Below, in pieces: positions 27,031 through 35,955 of a stretch of DNA of 46,220 bases. This stretch comes from Verrucomicrobiales bacterium. Its GTDB lineage: Bacteria; Verrucomicrobiota; Verrucomicrobiia; Verrucomicrobiales; DEV007. Position numbers and translations under genes: made by a program. Every line of letters starts with the position of its first letter. The first letter of the stretch is position 1. The DNA is taken from positions 1 to 46,220 of the forward strand of contig JAEUHH010000082.1 of NCBI GenBank assembly GCA_016795505.1. The letters run 5' to 3'. Under the pieces are notes generated by a model. It ran no database searches. It worked only from the letters and a program-made list of their open reading frames with translations, and was not told the origin of the DNA.

Positions 27031-28149
27031 TCATTTGGTTTTCAACAGTTCGACCATTGCTTTGCCCATCGCTTCGCCGACATCCATGTAGACTTCCGCT
27101 TTGCCACCGTAGTGGCCGTTGCCGCTGCCGCCCTGCGCCATCGGGTGGGTGTAGATCGTTGCGACATTTCCCTTGAACCTGGGATATTTGCCGGAGGCTC
27201 CGTCGACCGCGAGCTGGGCGTCGAGAATCAGCGCGCCGTTGCCTTCGCCGCCCTTCACCGACTCGCCCATGGTCGCGAGGACGAAGGGCGCGTCGGGCGC
27301 GTTGAACTCCTTTCTCACCGACTCGATGAAATGCACGAGATTCCGCTCGTAGCGGGCCGCATGACCGGGATTGCCGGCGTCCTTTTCGCCCTGCCAGAAA
27401 AAGAATCCCGCGACCTCGTATCCCTTCGCGCCGGGATGGTGCCGGTCGAGTTCGGAGAGTACCGTCTTCGCGTAGGAAATGTCGTCGTCCCACTGCTTTC
27501 CGGCATACCAGTCGATCGGCTTTCCGTTCTTGTCCACCCAGGGCCCCGGCTCGGTTTTGAGGCCCTTGGCGGGATCGATTTCCCAGGACTCTGGCTTGTC
27601 CTTGTAGCCCGCATAAACCATCTTCTTGTCCACGCCGGCGCGGTCTTTGACGGTGAATTCATACCGCTCGCTGCCCGGCGGGAGCAGGTCCCAGCCCAGG
27701 CTGCGATTGCCGATGCAGCTCTTCAAAATCATCACCGGTTCCTCCAGGGCATCGCCGACGAATTCCGCGATGCCAAACTCCGGCCCGATCGTCTTGCACG
27801 CGTTCACCGTCATCCACTCGTTGTTCAGTCGCTGCATCGCACCACCGCCGCGGCCCTGCATCACGCGGACAAAGCGCACGTCCTTCCGTTCCGTCCATGC
27901 GCCCGAGGCATCCACGAGGTAAGGATACTTCTTTTCAAACTTCACGGCGTGTTCGAGGGACATGTCGCCGCCGGTTACCTTCCCGAGACCGACCATGTTG
28001 GATTGGCCCAGAAGGATGAAAACCTTGACCGGTTTGGAAAGATCCGCGGCTTCGTCCTGCGCATGGAGCGCTGCACCCGGCACGAATAGCGCGAGCGCGA
28101 CGACGAGGGGACGGGGACAGCGGCGGTGGGGCGGAGGAGTGGGGTTCAT
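27031..28149 (-). CDS. SASA (DUF303) acetylesterase-like protein, divergent
   Basis: 372 aa; N-terminal positive stretch then hydrophobic LVVALALFVPGAALHAQ as signal peptide. Ser50 in FILLGQSNMVGLGK, VMILKSCIGNRSLGWDLLPPGS, VAGFFFWQGEKDAGNPGHAARY. The C-terminal part NGHYGGKAEVYMDVGEAMG supplies the likely catalytic His. It is only moderately related to the other SASA proteins here, so it probably prefers another ester or glycan position. The ATG overlaps the M24 peptidase stop (ATGA). Confidence 0.88.
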   Translation of the reverse strand: MNPTPPPHRRCPRPLVVALALFVPGAALHAQDEAADLSKPVKVFILLGQSNMVGLGKVTGGDMSLEHAVKFEKKYPYLVDASGAWTERKDVRFVRVMQGRGGGAMQRLNNEWMTVNACKTIGPEFGIAEFVGDALEEPVMILKSCIGNRSLGWDLLPPGSERYEFTVKDRAGVDKKMVYAGYKDKPESWEIDPAKGLKTEPGPWVDKNGKPIDWYAGKQWDDDISYAKTVLSELDRHHPGAKGYEVAGFFFWQGEKDAGNPGHAARYERNLVHFIESVRKEFNAPDAPFVLATMGESVKGGEGNGALILDAQLAVDGASGKYPRFKGNVATIYTHPMAQGGSGNGHYGGKAEVYMDVGEAMGKAMVELLKTK

Positions 28150-29315
28150 AAGGTGACAAACTCGTTCTGAATTCTGCCGGTTACCCGGGCGCCGCGTTCC
28201 TCGACAAAGAGATTGATCTCGGTGCGCACGCCGAAATCGGGGAGGTAAAGCGCCGGCTCGATCGAGAAACAGGTCCAGGGAATGATGCGGCGGTCGTCGT
28301 GGGTTTCATAGTTGTCGATGTTCGCGCCGACGCCGTGGACTTCGCGGCCGATGCTGTGTCCGGTGCGATGGCGGATGAAGGCCCCCATCCCGCGCGACTC
28401 GATGCAGCCGCGGACCGCGTCATCCACCTCAAAGCCGCGGAGCGTCCGGCCCGCCGCCATGGCTTCCTGGACGAGGCGGATACCGGTGTCACGCGCCGCG
28501 ACCACGGTGGCGAAGGCTTCGCGCATCGGGGCGGGAACCTCGTCGCCGCAAAAGGCCATCCAGGTGATGTCGTAGTAAACGCCGTCCGGCACGTCGATCT
28601 TGGCCCAGAGATCCAGCAGGACGAGGTCACCGCGACGAATCGGCGCGCTGCCGGTTTCCGGCGGGCAATAGTGAGAGTCGGCCGCGTTGACATTCGCGCC
28701 GACGATCGGCGGGTGGTTGGTGACCATCCCTGACTCCGCGAAACGCCGCATCACGAACTGCTGCACAGCATATTCGTCGATGGCCGTGCCGTTGCGGGTG
28801 GCGGTTCCAATGAAATCGAACGCCTCCTCGCGGATTCGGTCCACGTGGCGTCCCGCCTCGAGATGCAGCTCGAGTTGGGCGGGAGACCATTTTGCCTCAA
28901 AGGTCTGGATCAATTCCGCCGAACTGACCACCTCCGTGCCGAGGCTGCGGATGAGTTCCACCGTGCCGGCATCCACATGGGCCACGTAGGGAACCGCGCA
29001 ATGCGGCGAGTACTGCATCGCGACCGTTCGCGCCCCGTCGAGCAACCGCCGCAGGGCCGGTTCCTGCTCCTGCCAGCGTGCATAAAGCTGTTTGTCGCCC
29101 GGCAGGGGATCGAGTTGATGCGGCTCGACGCGGTGCACGAGGCCGCGCGGTTCTCCGCGGGCGGGAATGAAATAATACCAGCGGCGCGAGACATGGCCGG
29201 CGATGGGCAAGCCGAGCACGCGGTAGGCGAGCGGGTCGCGGAGGTGATGGTCGAAGAACAGCCAGCCATCGAGTCCGAGGCGTTGCAGTTCCGATTGAAT
29301 GCCTTCCAGATTCAT
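28146..29315 (-). CDS. M24 family metallopeptidase (Xaa-Pro aminopeptidase-like)
   Basis: 389 aa, no signal peptide, so cytoplasmic. The N-terminal creatinase-like domain (~1-150) precedes a pita-bread catalytic domain with the complete dimetal ligand set: Asp235 (LLDLWAK), Asp249 (YYDITW), His320 (RTGHSIG), Glu353 (SIEPALY), Glu366 (RTEINLF). Expected to release the N-terminal residue before proline, or act as a related proline dipeptidase. It sits between a secreted S9 peptidase and three esterases, with ATGA overlaps on both sides, so uptake and final cleavage of proline-containing peptides from the same substrate is a reasonable inference. Confidence 0.9.
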   Translation of the reverse strand: MNLEGIQSELQRLGLDGWLFFDHHLRDPLAYRVLGLPIAGHVSRRWYYFIPARGEPRGLVHRVEPHQLDPLPGDKQLYARWQEQEPALRRLLDGARTVAMQYSPHCAVPYVAHVDAGTVELIRSLGTEVVSSAELIQTFEAKWSPAQLELHLEAGRHVDRIREEAFDFIGTATRNGTAIDEYAVQQFVMRRFAESGMVTNHPPIVGANVNAADSHYCPPETGSAPIRRGDLVLLDLWAKIDVPDGVYYDITWMAFCGDEVPAPMREAFATVVAARDTGIRLVQEAMAAGRTLRGFEVDDAVRGCIESRGMGAFIRHRTGHSIGREVHGVGANIDNYETHDDRRIIPWTCFSIEPALYLPDFGVRTEINLFVEERGARVTGRIQNEFVTL

Positions 29316-31603
29316 TGGGCTTCGAATGCGGGCGGTAAATCGACCGGCAAATGCCGGTGCAGGTAGTGGGTGAGAGTGGTGTGAAAGTGCCGCACGGTAT
29401 TGGTTCCTTCGGAAATGGCGTGGCTGCGGTTTGGGTAGGGTACGGCCGTGAAAACCTTGTTGTGGGCGATGAGTTCGTCGATCAGAAGCTCCGTGCCCTG
29501 ATAGTGCCCGTTGTCGTCTCCGGTGCCGTGGATGAGCAGGAGATCGCCTTTCATCTGGTGCGCGTGGGTGATAGGCGAGCCGAGTCGGTAGTTCGCGGCG
29601 TTGTCCCGCGGCAGGCCCATGTAGCGCTCCTGATAAATGGTATCATAGAGGAGTTGGCTCGGATTGGGAGCCACCGCCATCGCCATGGCATAGAGCTCGG
29701 GGTAACGAAAAAGGGCATTCAGGCTCATGCTGCCGCCGCCGCTCCATCCCCAGACGCCGACGCGCGCGGGATCGACCTGAGGCCACAGCTTCAGGAGGGC
29801 GCGGACTCCGGCGGCCTGGTCATCCGCCGCGAGGATGCCGATCTGTCGGAAGGCCATCTTGCGCCAGGCGCGTCCGCGCGGGACGGGAGTGCCGCGGTTT
29901 TCGATGCTGGCGACGAGGTAACCCTGCTGCGCCAGCATCCAATGCCACATCCCTCGTTCGCCCTGCCATCTGTCCTGCACCGTCTGGCTGGCGGGTTCGC
30001 CGTAGACATGGATCAGCAAGGGAACCCGTCGGGCCGGGTCCAATGCCGGAGGTTTGATGAAGCTGACATCCAAAAGCACCCCGTCGCCGATCTCCACCCG
30101 GGTGAAGCCGGTCTCCGGAGCGCGCAGGGCGGCCACCCGAGCGCGGAGCGTCTCATTGTCTTCGACCACCCGGACGACCTGGTGGTCGGGAAACCGTACA
30201 AGTTCCACCACCGGTGGCTTGGCAAAGGTGGAATAGGTATGCATGGCCCAGCGGCCGTCACGGGAAAACTCGTAGTCGTGCCAGCCCGGCTGTGATGCCG
30301 GTGAGAGGCGTTCCGGCGTGCCGCCGCCGAGGCGCTGACGGTAGAGATGGTGCTGGGTCGGATTGTCCGGTGAGGCTGAGAAGTAGAGCCAGCCGTTCGC
30401 TTCATCCACCGCCCGGATCTGGATCAGGTCGAAATCGCCCCCCGTGATGCGTTCAAACCGCTCCCCATCGGTGCCGGCGAGATAGGCGTGTCGCCAGCCA
30501 TCCCGCTCGCTCAACCACAGAAAGGCGGAACCGTCCTTGAGCCAGCGGATCGGATTGTCGTTTTCGAGCCAGGCGTCGTCGGTTTCGGTGAGGACGTCAC
30601 GAATTGAGCCGGTCCCGGCATTGGCCAGCATGACCCGGTTGCGGTTCTGGAGACGATTGAGCTGCTGCACGAGGATGTGCTTCCCGTCGGGCGACCATTC
30701 CGCGCGGGGAAGGTAGTGTTCCCGCGGATCGCCCGGCAGATCGAGCCAGCACACCGCGCCTCCGTCGGCGCCGACCACCCCGAGGCGGGTGGCGGAGTTG
30801 GTTTCGCCGACCTTGGGATACGGAAACGACGTGATCTCCGGGTAGTTCCCGGCCGTGTTGTTGATGAGATGAAACCGCCCCACGCCGCGGGTGTCGAACT
30901 GCCAGAACAGGATCGACGAGCCATCGGGGCTCCAGCGGAAGGCATCGCGGATCTGGAGTTCCTCCTCGTTGACCCAGTCGGACGTGCCGTTGATGAGAGT
31001 GGCCGAGCCATCGGTGGTCACAGCGGCAATCGTCATCCCTTCCAGTTCCTGGACATGGACATTGTTCTCCCGGACATAGGCCACCCGGGTGGCATCGGGC
31101 GAAAACTTCGCGAACATGAGGGTGGCCGGCTCCGCGTCGCCACCGAGCTGCCGCAGAGAGCCAGGCTTATCGACTTCCAGCACCCAGTAGTCGCCGCGCG
31201 TCTTTTGCCGCCAGACCCGTTGGCTGTTTGTGTAGATCAGCACCCGCGATTCGTCTTCGGAGAATTCGAAGGAATCGATCTTCAAGGGTTCGCTTGCGCC
31301 CGCTGGAACGAGGGCACCGGCAGGCACGACGATTTCCTTCGCGCCGGTGGCGGCATCGTTCCGAACCAGGTCCTGTCTCTTGCCATCGCCTGTCGTCGTC
31401 TCGAGCGTGAAATACGATTCCGAGCGGCGGCTCCACCGGTAGGGGCCGAGGCGGCGCTCCTTGAACTCGCCTTCGGAGAAGATGCGGTCGAGATCGAGCA
31501 GGGCTGGATCGTTCCACCTCTTTTCCTCTTCGGCGGCCATGGGGGCGGTGATGATGGAAAGCATGAGAGCGAAAGTGAGGAGAATGAAGCGCTGGGAGGT
31601 CAT
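29312..31603 (-). CDS. S9 family peptidase (dipeptidyl peptidase IV-like)
   Basis: 763 aa from the ATG at 31603 (signal peptide TSQRFILLTFALMLSIITAPMAA); an upstream in-frame start lacks a signal. The N-terminal beta-propeller follows the DPP IV pattern (LLDLDRIF, FRWSPDGSSILFWQFD, TSFPYPKVGETN). The C-terminal alpha/beta-hydrolase domain has Ser621 in GWSGGGS, Asp696 in IHGTGDDNGHY and His728 in NRSHAISEG. Expected to remove X-Pro or X-Ala dipeptides from peptide N-termini in the periplasm or outside. ATGA overlaps couple it to a sulfatase upstream and the M24 peptidase downstream, an unusual desulfation-plus-proteolysis pairing. Confidence 0.93.
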   Translation of the reverse strand: MTSQRFILLTFALMLSIITAPMAAEEEKRWNDPALLDLDRIFSEGEFKERRLGPYRWSRRSESYFTLETTTGDGKRQDLVRNDAATGAKEIVVPAGALVPAGASEPLKIDSFEFSEDESRVLIYTNSQRVWRQKTRGDYWVLEVDKPGSLRQLGGDAEPATLMFAKFSPDATRVAYVRENNVHVQELEGMTIAAVTTDGSATLINGTSDWVNEEELQIRDAFRWSPDGSSILFWQFDTRGVGRFHLINNTAGNYPEITSFPYPKVGETNSATRLGVVGADGGAVCWLDLPGDPREHYLPRAEWSPDGKHILVQQLNRLQNRNRVMLANAGTGSIRDVLTETDDAWLENDNPIRWLKDGSAFLWLSERDGWRHAYLAGTDGERFERITGGDFDLIQIRAVDEANGWLYFSASPDNPTQHHLYRQRLGGGTPERLSPASQPGWHDYEFSRDGRWAMHTYSTFAKPPVVELVRFPDHQVVRVVEDNETLRARVAALRAPETGFTRVEIGDGVLLDVSFIKPPALDPARRVPLLIHVYGEPASQTVQDRWQGERGMWHWMLAQQGYLVASIENRGTPVPRGRAWRKMAFRQIGILAADDQAAGVRALLKLWPQVDPARVGVWGWSGGGSMSLNALFRYPELYAMAMAVAPNPSQLLYDTIYQERYMGLPRDNAANYRLGSPITHAHQMKGDLLLIHGTGDDNGHYQGTELLIDELIAHNKVFTAVPYPNRSHAISEGTNTVRHFHTTLTHYLHRHLPVDLPPAFEAQ

Positions 31604-33024
31604 GGGGCTTTCGTCTCCGGCCGTGGAGCCATGGAATCGGAGGCAAGCGTCCGCATTTCGGACAGTTTGCCGGCGTGTTCGGGCTGCGATGCGAGATTCT
31701 CCCATTCGTGGGGATCGGATGCGATGTCGTAGAGCTCCTCCGCGCCGTCATGGTAGTGGAGATAACGCCAGTGTTCCGTGCTGATCGCGTAGTTCTGCGG
31801 GTTGTCTAGATGGGTGAGGGCGGCGTGCGGCCAGTCGGCTTTCGGATTGCTCAGCAGCGGTGTGAGGCTGCGCTTGGTGATATCGGGATTTGGCGGCAAC
31901 CCGCAAAGCTCGGTGAGCGTGCCGAACAAATCCACCAGGCTCACGGCACGGTCGCAAACGCCGGCCGCGCGGGTTCCCTCGGGCAATCCCGGCGCACCTT
32001 CGGGCACCCGGATGATGAGGGGAACGCGGGTGCCGACGCGCCAGCCAGTGAACTTCTGCCAGTGTTCCTTCTCACCGAGATGCCAGCCGTGGTCGCTCCA
32101 CAACACCACGATGGTGTGGTCGCGCTGCGGACTCTTTTCGAGCGCGTCGAGGACGCGGCCGAGCATCGCATCGGCGAAATGGATAGACGCGAGATAGGCC
32201 TGGATGCCTTTTTTCCACTGCCCGTGCTTCTTGATGTGCTCGAAGTAGCGGTTCCGGGCGATGCGTTGCCCTTCGGCGGGCACATCGTCGAGATCAGTCT
32301 CCAGATATCCCAGAGGAAGCTGGATGCTTTCGAGCGGAAACGGTTCGAAATACGCCTTCGGCACGAACCAGGGCTCGTGCGGGCGGTAGATTCCGCAGGC
32401 GAGGAAGAACGGCTTCTCATGCTCGCGCGATAGCTGCTCGCAGATCCATTCGGTCACAAGCCAGTCGCCGCCGAACTCCTCGTCGGTGACCTCGAGGGCA
32501 GCCCAATCCGTCTCCACATACTGCCACGGCCCACCGCGAGGCAGGCTCACCGGCCGCTCTTTCGGATAAAAGGTGCGCGGAAAGGGATCGTTCTTCGCCT
32601 TGTCGGGAAAGTAGTCGTCCCATGATGGTGGGTCGATGACGTAGTGCAGCAGTTTTCCGGAGCCGGCCGACCAGTAGCCGTGGCGCGAGAAATAGCGCGG
32701 GAGCAACTCCGCCTGAGGCAGCACCTCGCGCATCGTCTGCTGGTTCCGATAAAGCCCCGAGCGATGCGGAGGCAGCCCGCTGAAGATCGCGGTGCGCGAT
32801 GGATTGCAGGAGGCCGCCGGGCAATAAGCGTTGCGGAACAACACGCCGCTCGCGGCGAGACGGTCCAGATTCGGCGTCTTCGTCTGCGGATGCCCTCCGA
32901 GGCAGCCGATCCAATCGTTCAGATCATCCATCGCGATGAACAGCACGTTCGGCTTCCGCTCCGCGGCGGGAAGACCGCCGCCGAAAAGCGCGAAGAACGC
33001 GAGAATGACGGCGAACGGTTTCAT
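31600..33024 (-). CDS. sulfatase (iduronate-2-sulfatase-like)
   Basis: 474 aa from the ATG at 33024; the open frame extends upstream but the signal peptide MKPFAVILAFFALFGGGLPA fixes this start. AMDDLNDWIGCLGGHP gives Asp33/Asp34. The formylglycine signature ASCNPSRTAI with Cys73 and Arg77 is intact. GSGKLLHY replaces the usual GKxH, as in iduronate-2-sulfatase-like enzymes. VVLWSDHGWHLGEKEHWQKFT supplies the second metal motif. Activity requires a formylglycine-generating enzyme, which is not in this window. Substrate inferred only at class level (sulfated glycan). ATGA overlaps with both neighbours. Confidence 0.93.
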   Translation of the reverse strand: MKPFAVILAFFALFGGGLPAAERKPNVLFIAMDDLNDWIGCLGGHPQTKTPNLDRLAASGVLFRNAYCPAASCNPSRTAIFSGLPPHRSGLYRNQQTMREVLPQAELLPRYFSRHGYWSAGSGKLLHYVIDPPSWDDYFPDKAKNDPFPRTFYPKERPVSLPRGGPWQYVETDWAALEVTDEEFGGDWLVTEWICEQLSREHEKPFFLACGIYRPHEPWFVPKAYFEPFPLESIQLPLGYLETDLDDVPAEGQRIARNRYFEHIKKHGQWKKGIQAYLASIHFADAMLGRVLDALEKSPQRDHTIVVLWSDHGWHLGEKEHWQKFTGWRVGTRVPLIIRVPEGAPGLPEGTRAAGVCDRAVSLVDLFGTLTELCGLPPNPDITKRSLTPLLSNPKADWPHAALTHLDNPQNYAISTEHWRYLHYHDGAEELYDIASDPHEWENLASQPEHAGKLSEMRTLASDSMAPRPETKAP

Positions 33025-34559
33025 GGACGGCTGCGACCGGAGGCGCGGGATTGTTCGAGGAGGTCGCGGAGTTCCTTCACGAGTCCGGGTTTCGCGGAAA
33101 AGCGGTTGGTGGTTTCGCCGGGGTCGTTCGCGAGGTCGTAGAGTTGGCCGGGAGCTTCGGGGTCGGTTTCGGGCAGGGCGAAGGGCTTCAGCCCTCCGGT
33201 ATCGTAGCGGTTCCCGCCGGAGCCGCGGTGATCGAGGTATTTCCAATCGCCGCGACGGATCGAGAGCGTTTTGGCTCCGCTGAACGCCTGGGTCAGCAGA
33301 TAGGGGCGGACCGGGGTCGTGGTCTTGCCTTCCAAAACCGGCAGCAGGTCGAAGCTGTCCTCGGCCGCATCGCGGGGCAAGGCGAAGCCGGTGATCGCCG
33401 CGAGCGTGGCCATCACATCGGTCAGGCAGACGAGTTGTTCACTCGTCGTGCCGGGCTTGACCCGTCCCGGCCAGCGGACGATCAGCGGCACGCGGTGACC
33501 GCCCTCCCACGAGTCGCGTTTGATGCCGCGCCAGGGCCGTGCCCCGTCGTGATCGTGATCGGCCCGCATGTGAACGACGCTGGCGACCTCGGGTCCGTTG
33601 TCGCTGCTGACGAGGACGAGGCTGTTTTCGGCGAGGCCGTGCTTCTCGAGCTCCGCCATCAGTTCGCCGATGATCCAGTCGAATTCGTGGATGAAGTCCC
33701 CGTGCGGGCCGGCCTGGGTTTTTCCGCGGAAGTTTTTTCCGGCAAAGGACGGCAGGTGGACTGCTTGCGTCGCGTGATAGAGGAAGAAGGGACGGTCCGG
33801 AGAGTCGCGGACGTGTTGCGCGAGGAATTCGCGGCTTTTTTCAAGAAAGACCATGTCCACCTCCTCCATCGGGAAATCCGGAGCGATGAGCCCTTCCCGG
33901 CAGTCGTTCGCATAAGGGTGTTTTGGCAGGGTGGAGCGGTCGAGCGGCTTGACCGGTGGCACCGGGATGCGGTCGCCGTCGATGAAGGCATAGAGCCAGT
34001 CCGTCGTCGGACAACACGCCGTCCCGAAGAAACGGTCGAAGCCGTGATCGAGCGGTCCGCCTTCGATACGGCGGGAGTAGTCGATGCGTTTCACCGCTTC
34101 GAGTCCGCCGTCGTGGATGGGCCTTCCGTCCGTGTCTCGAACGGTCAACCCGACATGCCACTTGCCGATGGCGGCGGTCGCGTAGCCTTGCTGTTTCAGC
34201 ATCGCGGGCAACGTGAGCCGGCCCGGTTCGATGAGGGAAGGCCCGCCCACGCCGGTGAAGACCGTGCCGCCATTCGGAGCCCGGAAGGCCATCCGGCCGG
34301 TCATGAGGCTGTAGCGCGAGGGTGTGCAGACTGTCGCGGGACTGTGGGCATCGGTGAAACGCATTCCCTCGCCCGCGAGACGGTCGAGGTTCGGCGTGGG
34401 CACCTTCGATGCGTCGTTGTAGCAGCGCACATCCCCGTAGCCCAGATCGTCGGCAAGGATGAGGAGGACGTTGGGTTTCGAAGGTTCGGCCCGCGCCAAG
34501 ACCAACCCGCCCGTACAGGCGAGGCCCACGAGGAGCGAAATCCGTGGCAATGGCTTCAT
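33021..34559 (-). CDS. sulfatase (arylsulfatase A/GalNAc-6-sulfatase-like)
   Basis: 512 aa from the ATG at 34559 (signal peptide KPLPRISLLVGLACTGGLVLA). NVLLILADDLGYGDV gives Asp37/Asp38; the intact C-T-P-S-R signature has Cys78 and Arg82 followed by YSLMTGR. AIGKWHVG, ATQAVHLP and VLVSSDNGPE complete the active site. It belongs to a different subfamily from the sulfatase that follows, implying at least two sulfation positions or linkages in the substrate. Coupled by ATGA overlaps to the Sel1/C39 gene upstream and the sulfatase downstream. Confidence 0.93.
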   Translation of the reverse strand: MKPLPRISLLVGLACTGGLVLARAEPSKPNVLLILADDLGYGDVRCYNDASKVPTPNLDRLAGEGMRFTDAHSPATVCTPSRYSLMTGRMAFRAPNGGTVFTGVGGPSLIEPGRLTLPAMLKQQGYATAAIGKWHVGLTVRDTDGRPIHDGGLEAVKRIDYSRRIEGGPLDHGFDRFFGTACCPTTDWLYAFIDGDRIPVPPVKPLDRSTLPKHPYANDCREGLIAPDFPMEEVDMVFLEKSREFLAQHVRDSPDRPFFLYHATQAVHLPSFAGKNFRGKTQAGPHGDFIHEFDWIIGELMAELEKHGLAENSLVLVSSDNGPEVASVVHMRADHDHDGARPWRGIKRDSWEGGHRVPLIVRWPGRVKPGTTSEQLVCLTDVMATLAAITGFALPRDAAEDSFDLLPVLEGKTTTPVRPYLLTQAFSGAKTLSIRRGDWKYLDHRGSGGNRYDTGGLKPFALPETDPEAPGQLYDLANDPGETTNRFSAKPGLVKELRDLLEQSRASGRSRP

Positions 34560-35821
34560 GGCACCTCGATGACAAAGGCCGGTCGCGAGAGGACGGCGTT
34601 GGCTTTGGCTCCATAATAATCGGAGCGCCAGAAATCCTTCAAGTCCGCCGACGTGATGAGCTGGAGCCCCGGCGTCGCGACCGCCGGATTGCACAGGATG
34701 TAGAGATCCTCCTCCGCAAGGTAGCCGCAGACGCTGAGGGTGTGTCCGGCGAACCCTCCCGCGTATTGCGGGCCGATGTATTTGAAATCGACGACCACGG
34801 GACGGCCGGCGTCGAGTTCGCGTTTCAGCATCGCGGTGGCTTCCTCGAAGCCGGCATCATCCGGCGTGTAGGTGACGAGCTTCCAGTTTTGGCCGATCTT
34901 TGCCGAGGCCTCGAGCAGATGCCACCAGTCCGTGCCGGTGCCGAGGGGACTCGGACAGAGCTTTTTGAAATCCCAGCCGCCGATCTCGCTGCCTTGAAAG
35001 CGCGCGAACGTGGCGCAGGCGGTCGCGCCGCAGTTGTTGTAGCCCTGGTGGATGTGCGGCATGGGGACAAAGGCGAACTTCCCCGGCTCGCCCTTGCGCC
35101 GGCGATAGTCGATGAGCTTCAGGAGATCGGCCCCCTGTTGGGCAGAAGCGTTGTCGGAGGGCTGGGCGGGATGGCCGGTTTCGCCGGTGGGGTGGAGTTG
35201 GGAGGCCTTCGTCCAACTCGCTTTCGCCGCCTCGAGATCTCCGGCTTGGAATTGCATCTCCCCGAGGACGACCAAGCCCGAGGCATTGCCCAATTCCGCG
35301 GCCCGTTCAGCGAGACGGCGGGCTTTTGCGGGATCGCGCGGGACGCCCTCTCCCGAGAGATAAGCCATCGCCGCCGCCGCCGCCGCGCGACCGTGCCCCA
35401 TGGCCGCCGCCTTCTCCCACCATTCCAGCCCCTTCGCGCAATCCTGCTCCGTGCCCTGCGCCCCGTAATGGCACTGCCCGAGATTGAAGGCCGCCTGAGC
35501 CGATTCCCCCGCGGCTGCTTGGAAGTAGGCCAGGGCGAGCGGCGTGTTGCGCTTCACCATCGCGCCGCGGAGATAGGCAAAGCCGACGAAGTCGAGTGCC
35601 TCGGCATGGCCCTGATCGGCGGCCCGGTGCCCCCAGAGCATGGCGGCCGCAGGATCCTTTTCGACGCCCTTGCCATCACGATAGGCGATCGCGAGCGAGA
35701 GTTGTGCCGCCGGATCGCCTTGCGCAGCCGGCTCCAGAAGCGAGCGGAATTCGGCCTCGTCGGCGGCGGCAATCGTGGCGGTCATCAAAAGCGCGGTCAA
35801 GACTTGGCGAAAGAGCTGCAT
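34556..35821 (-). CDS. Sel1-repeat protein with C39-like cysteine peptidase domain
   Basis: 421 aa from the ATG at 35821 (an in-frame ATG at 35842 is possible), signal-like start MQLFRQVLTALLMTATIAAA. Residues ~30-190 carry Sel1-type TPR-like repeats (AQLSLAIAYRDGKGVEKDPAAAM, AAFNLGQCHYGAQGTEQDCAKG, AAAAAMAYLSGEGVPRD). The C-terminal domain (~250-421) resembles peptidase C39-like papain folds: Cys264 in GYNNCGATACA, His360 in GFAGHTLSVCGY, Asn378 in LCNPA. No ABC transporter domains, so it is not a bacteriocin exporter. First gene of the operon, next to the regulator. Protease or transglutaminase-like activity is possible. Confidence 0.82.
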   Translation of the reverse strand: MQLFRQVLTALLMTATIAAADEAEFRSLLEPAAQGDPAAQLSLAIAYRDGKGVEKDPAAAMLWGHRAADQGHAEALDFVGFAYLRGAMVKRNTPLALAYFQAAAGESAQAAFNLGQCHYGAQGTEQDCAKGLEWWEKAAAMGHGRAAAAAAMAYLSGEGVPRDPAKARRLAERAAELGNASGLVVLGEMQFQAGDLEAAKASWTKASQLHPTGETGHPAQPSDNASAQQGADLLKLIDYRRRKGEPGKFAFVPMPHIHQGYNNCGATACATFARFQGSEIGGWDFKKLCPSPLGTGTDWWHLLEASAKIGQNWKLVTYTPDDAGFEEATAMLKRELDAGRPVVVDFKYIGPQYAGGFAGHTLSVCGYLAEEDLYILCNPAVATPGLQLITSADLKDFWRSDYYGAKANAVLSRPAFVIEVP

Positions 35822-35894
35822 CAGAGCGGAAACGTAGGCCATGGCGGCGGCGGGGACGGCGAGAAGCGAACGTTTCGACTGTGACTGAATCCAA

Positions 35895-35948
35895 GCGCTC
35901 GAGCAGCCGTTTTCGCGCTCGACAACCTGTCCATCAATGGGGCAGGTT
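35895..35948. promoter_or_regulatory. candidate operators in the divergent promoter region
   Basis: The 134-bp region between the operon (start 35821) and the divergent regulator (start 35956) holds two kinds of repeat. A direct repeat GCGCTCGA occurs at 35895-35902 and 35915-35922, 20 bp apart (about two helical turns). An inverted repeat AACCTGTCC/GGGCAGGTT occurs at 35924-35948, ending 8 bp before the regulator ATG. A weaker palindrome-like CGAACGTTTCG lies closer to the operon. These are natural binding-site candidates for the adjacent GntR/LacI-type protein, which would then control both itself and the operon. No convincing -35/-10 pair could be fixed. Confidence 0.45.
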
Positions 35949-35955
35949 TCGGCCC

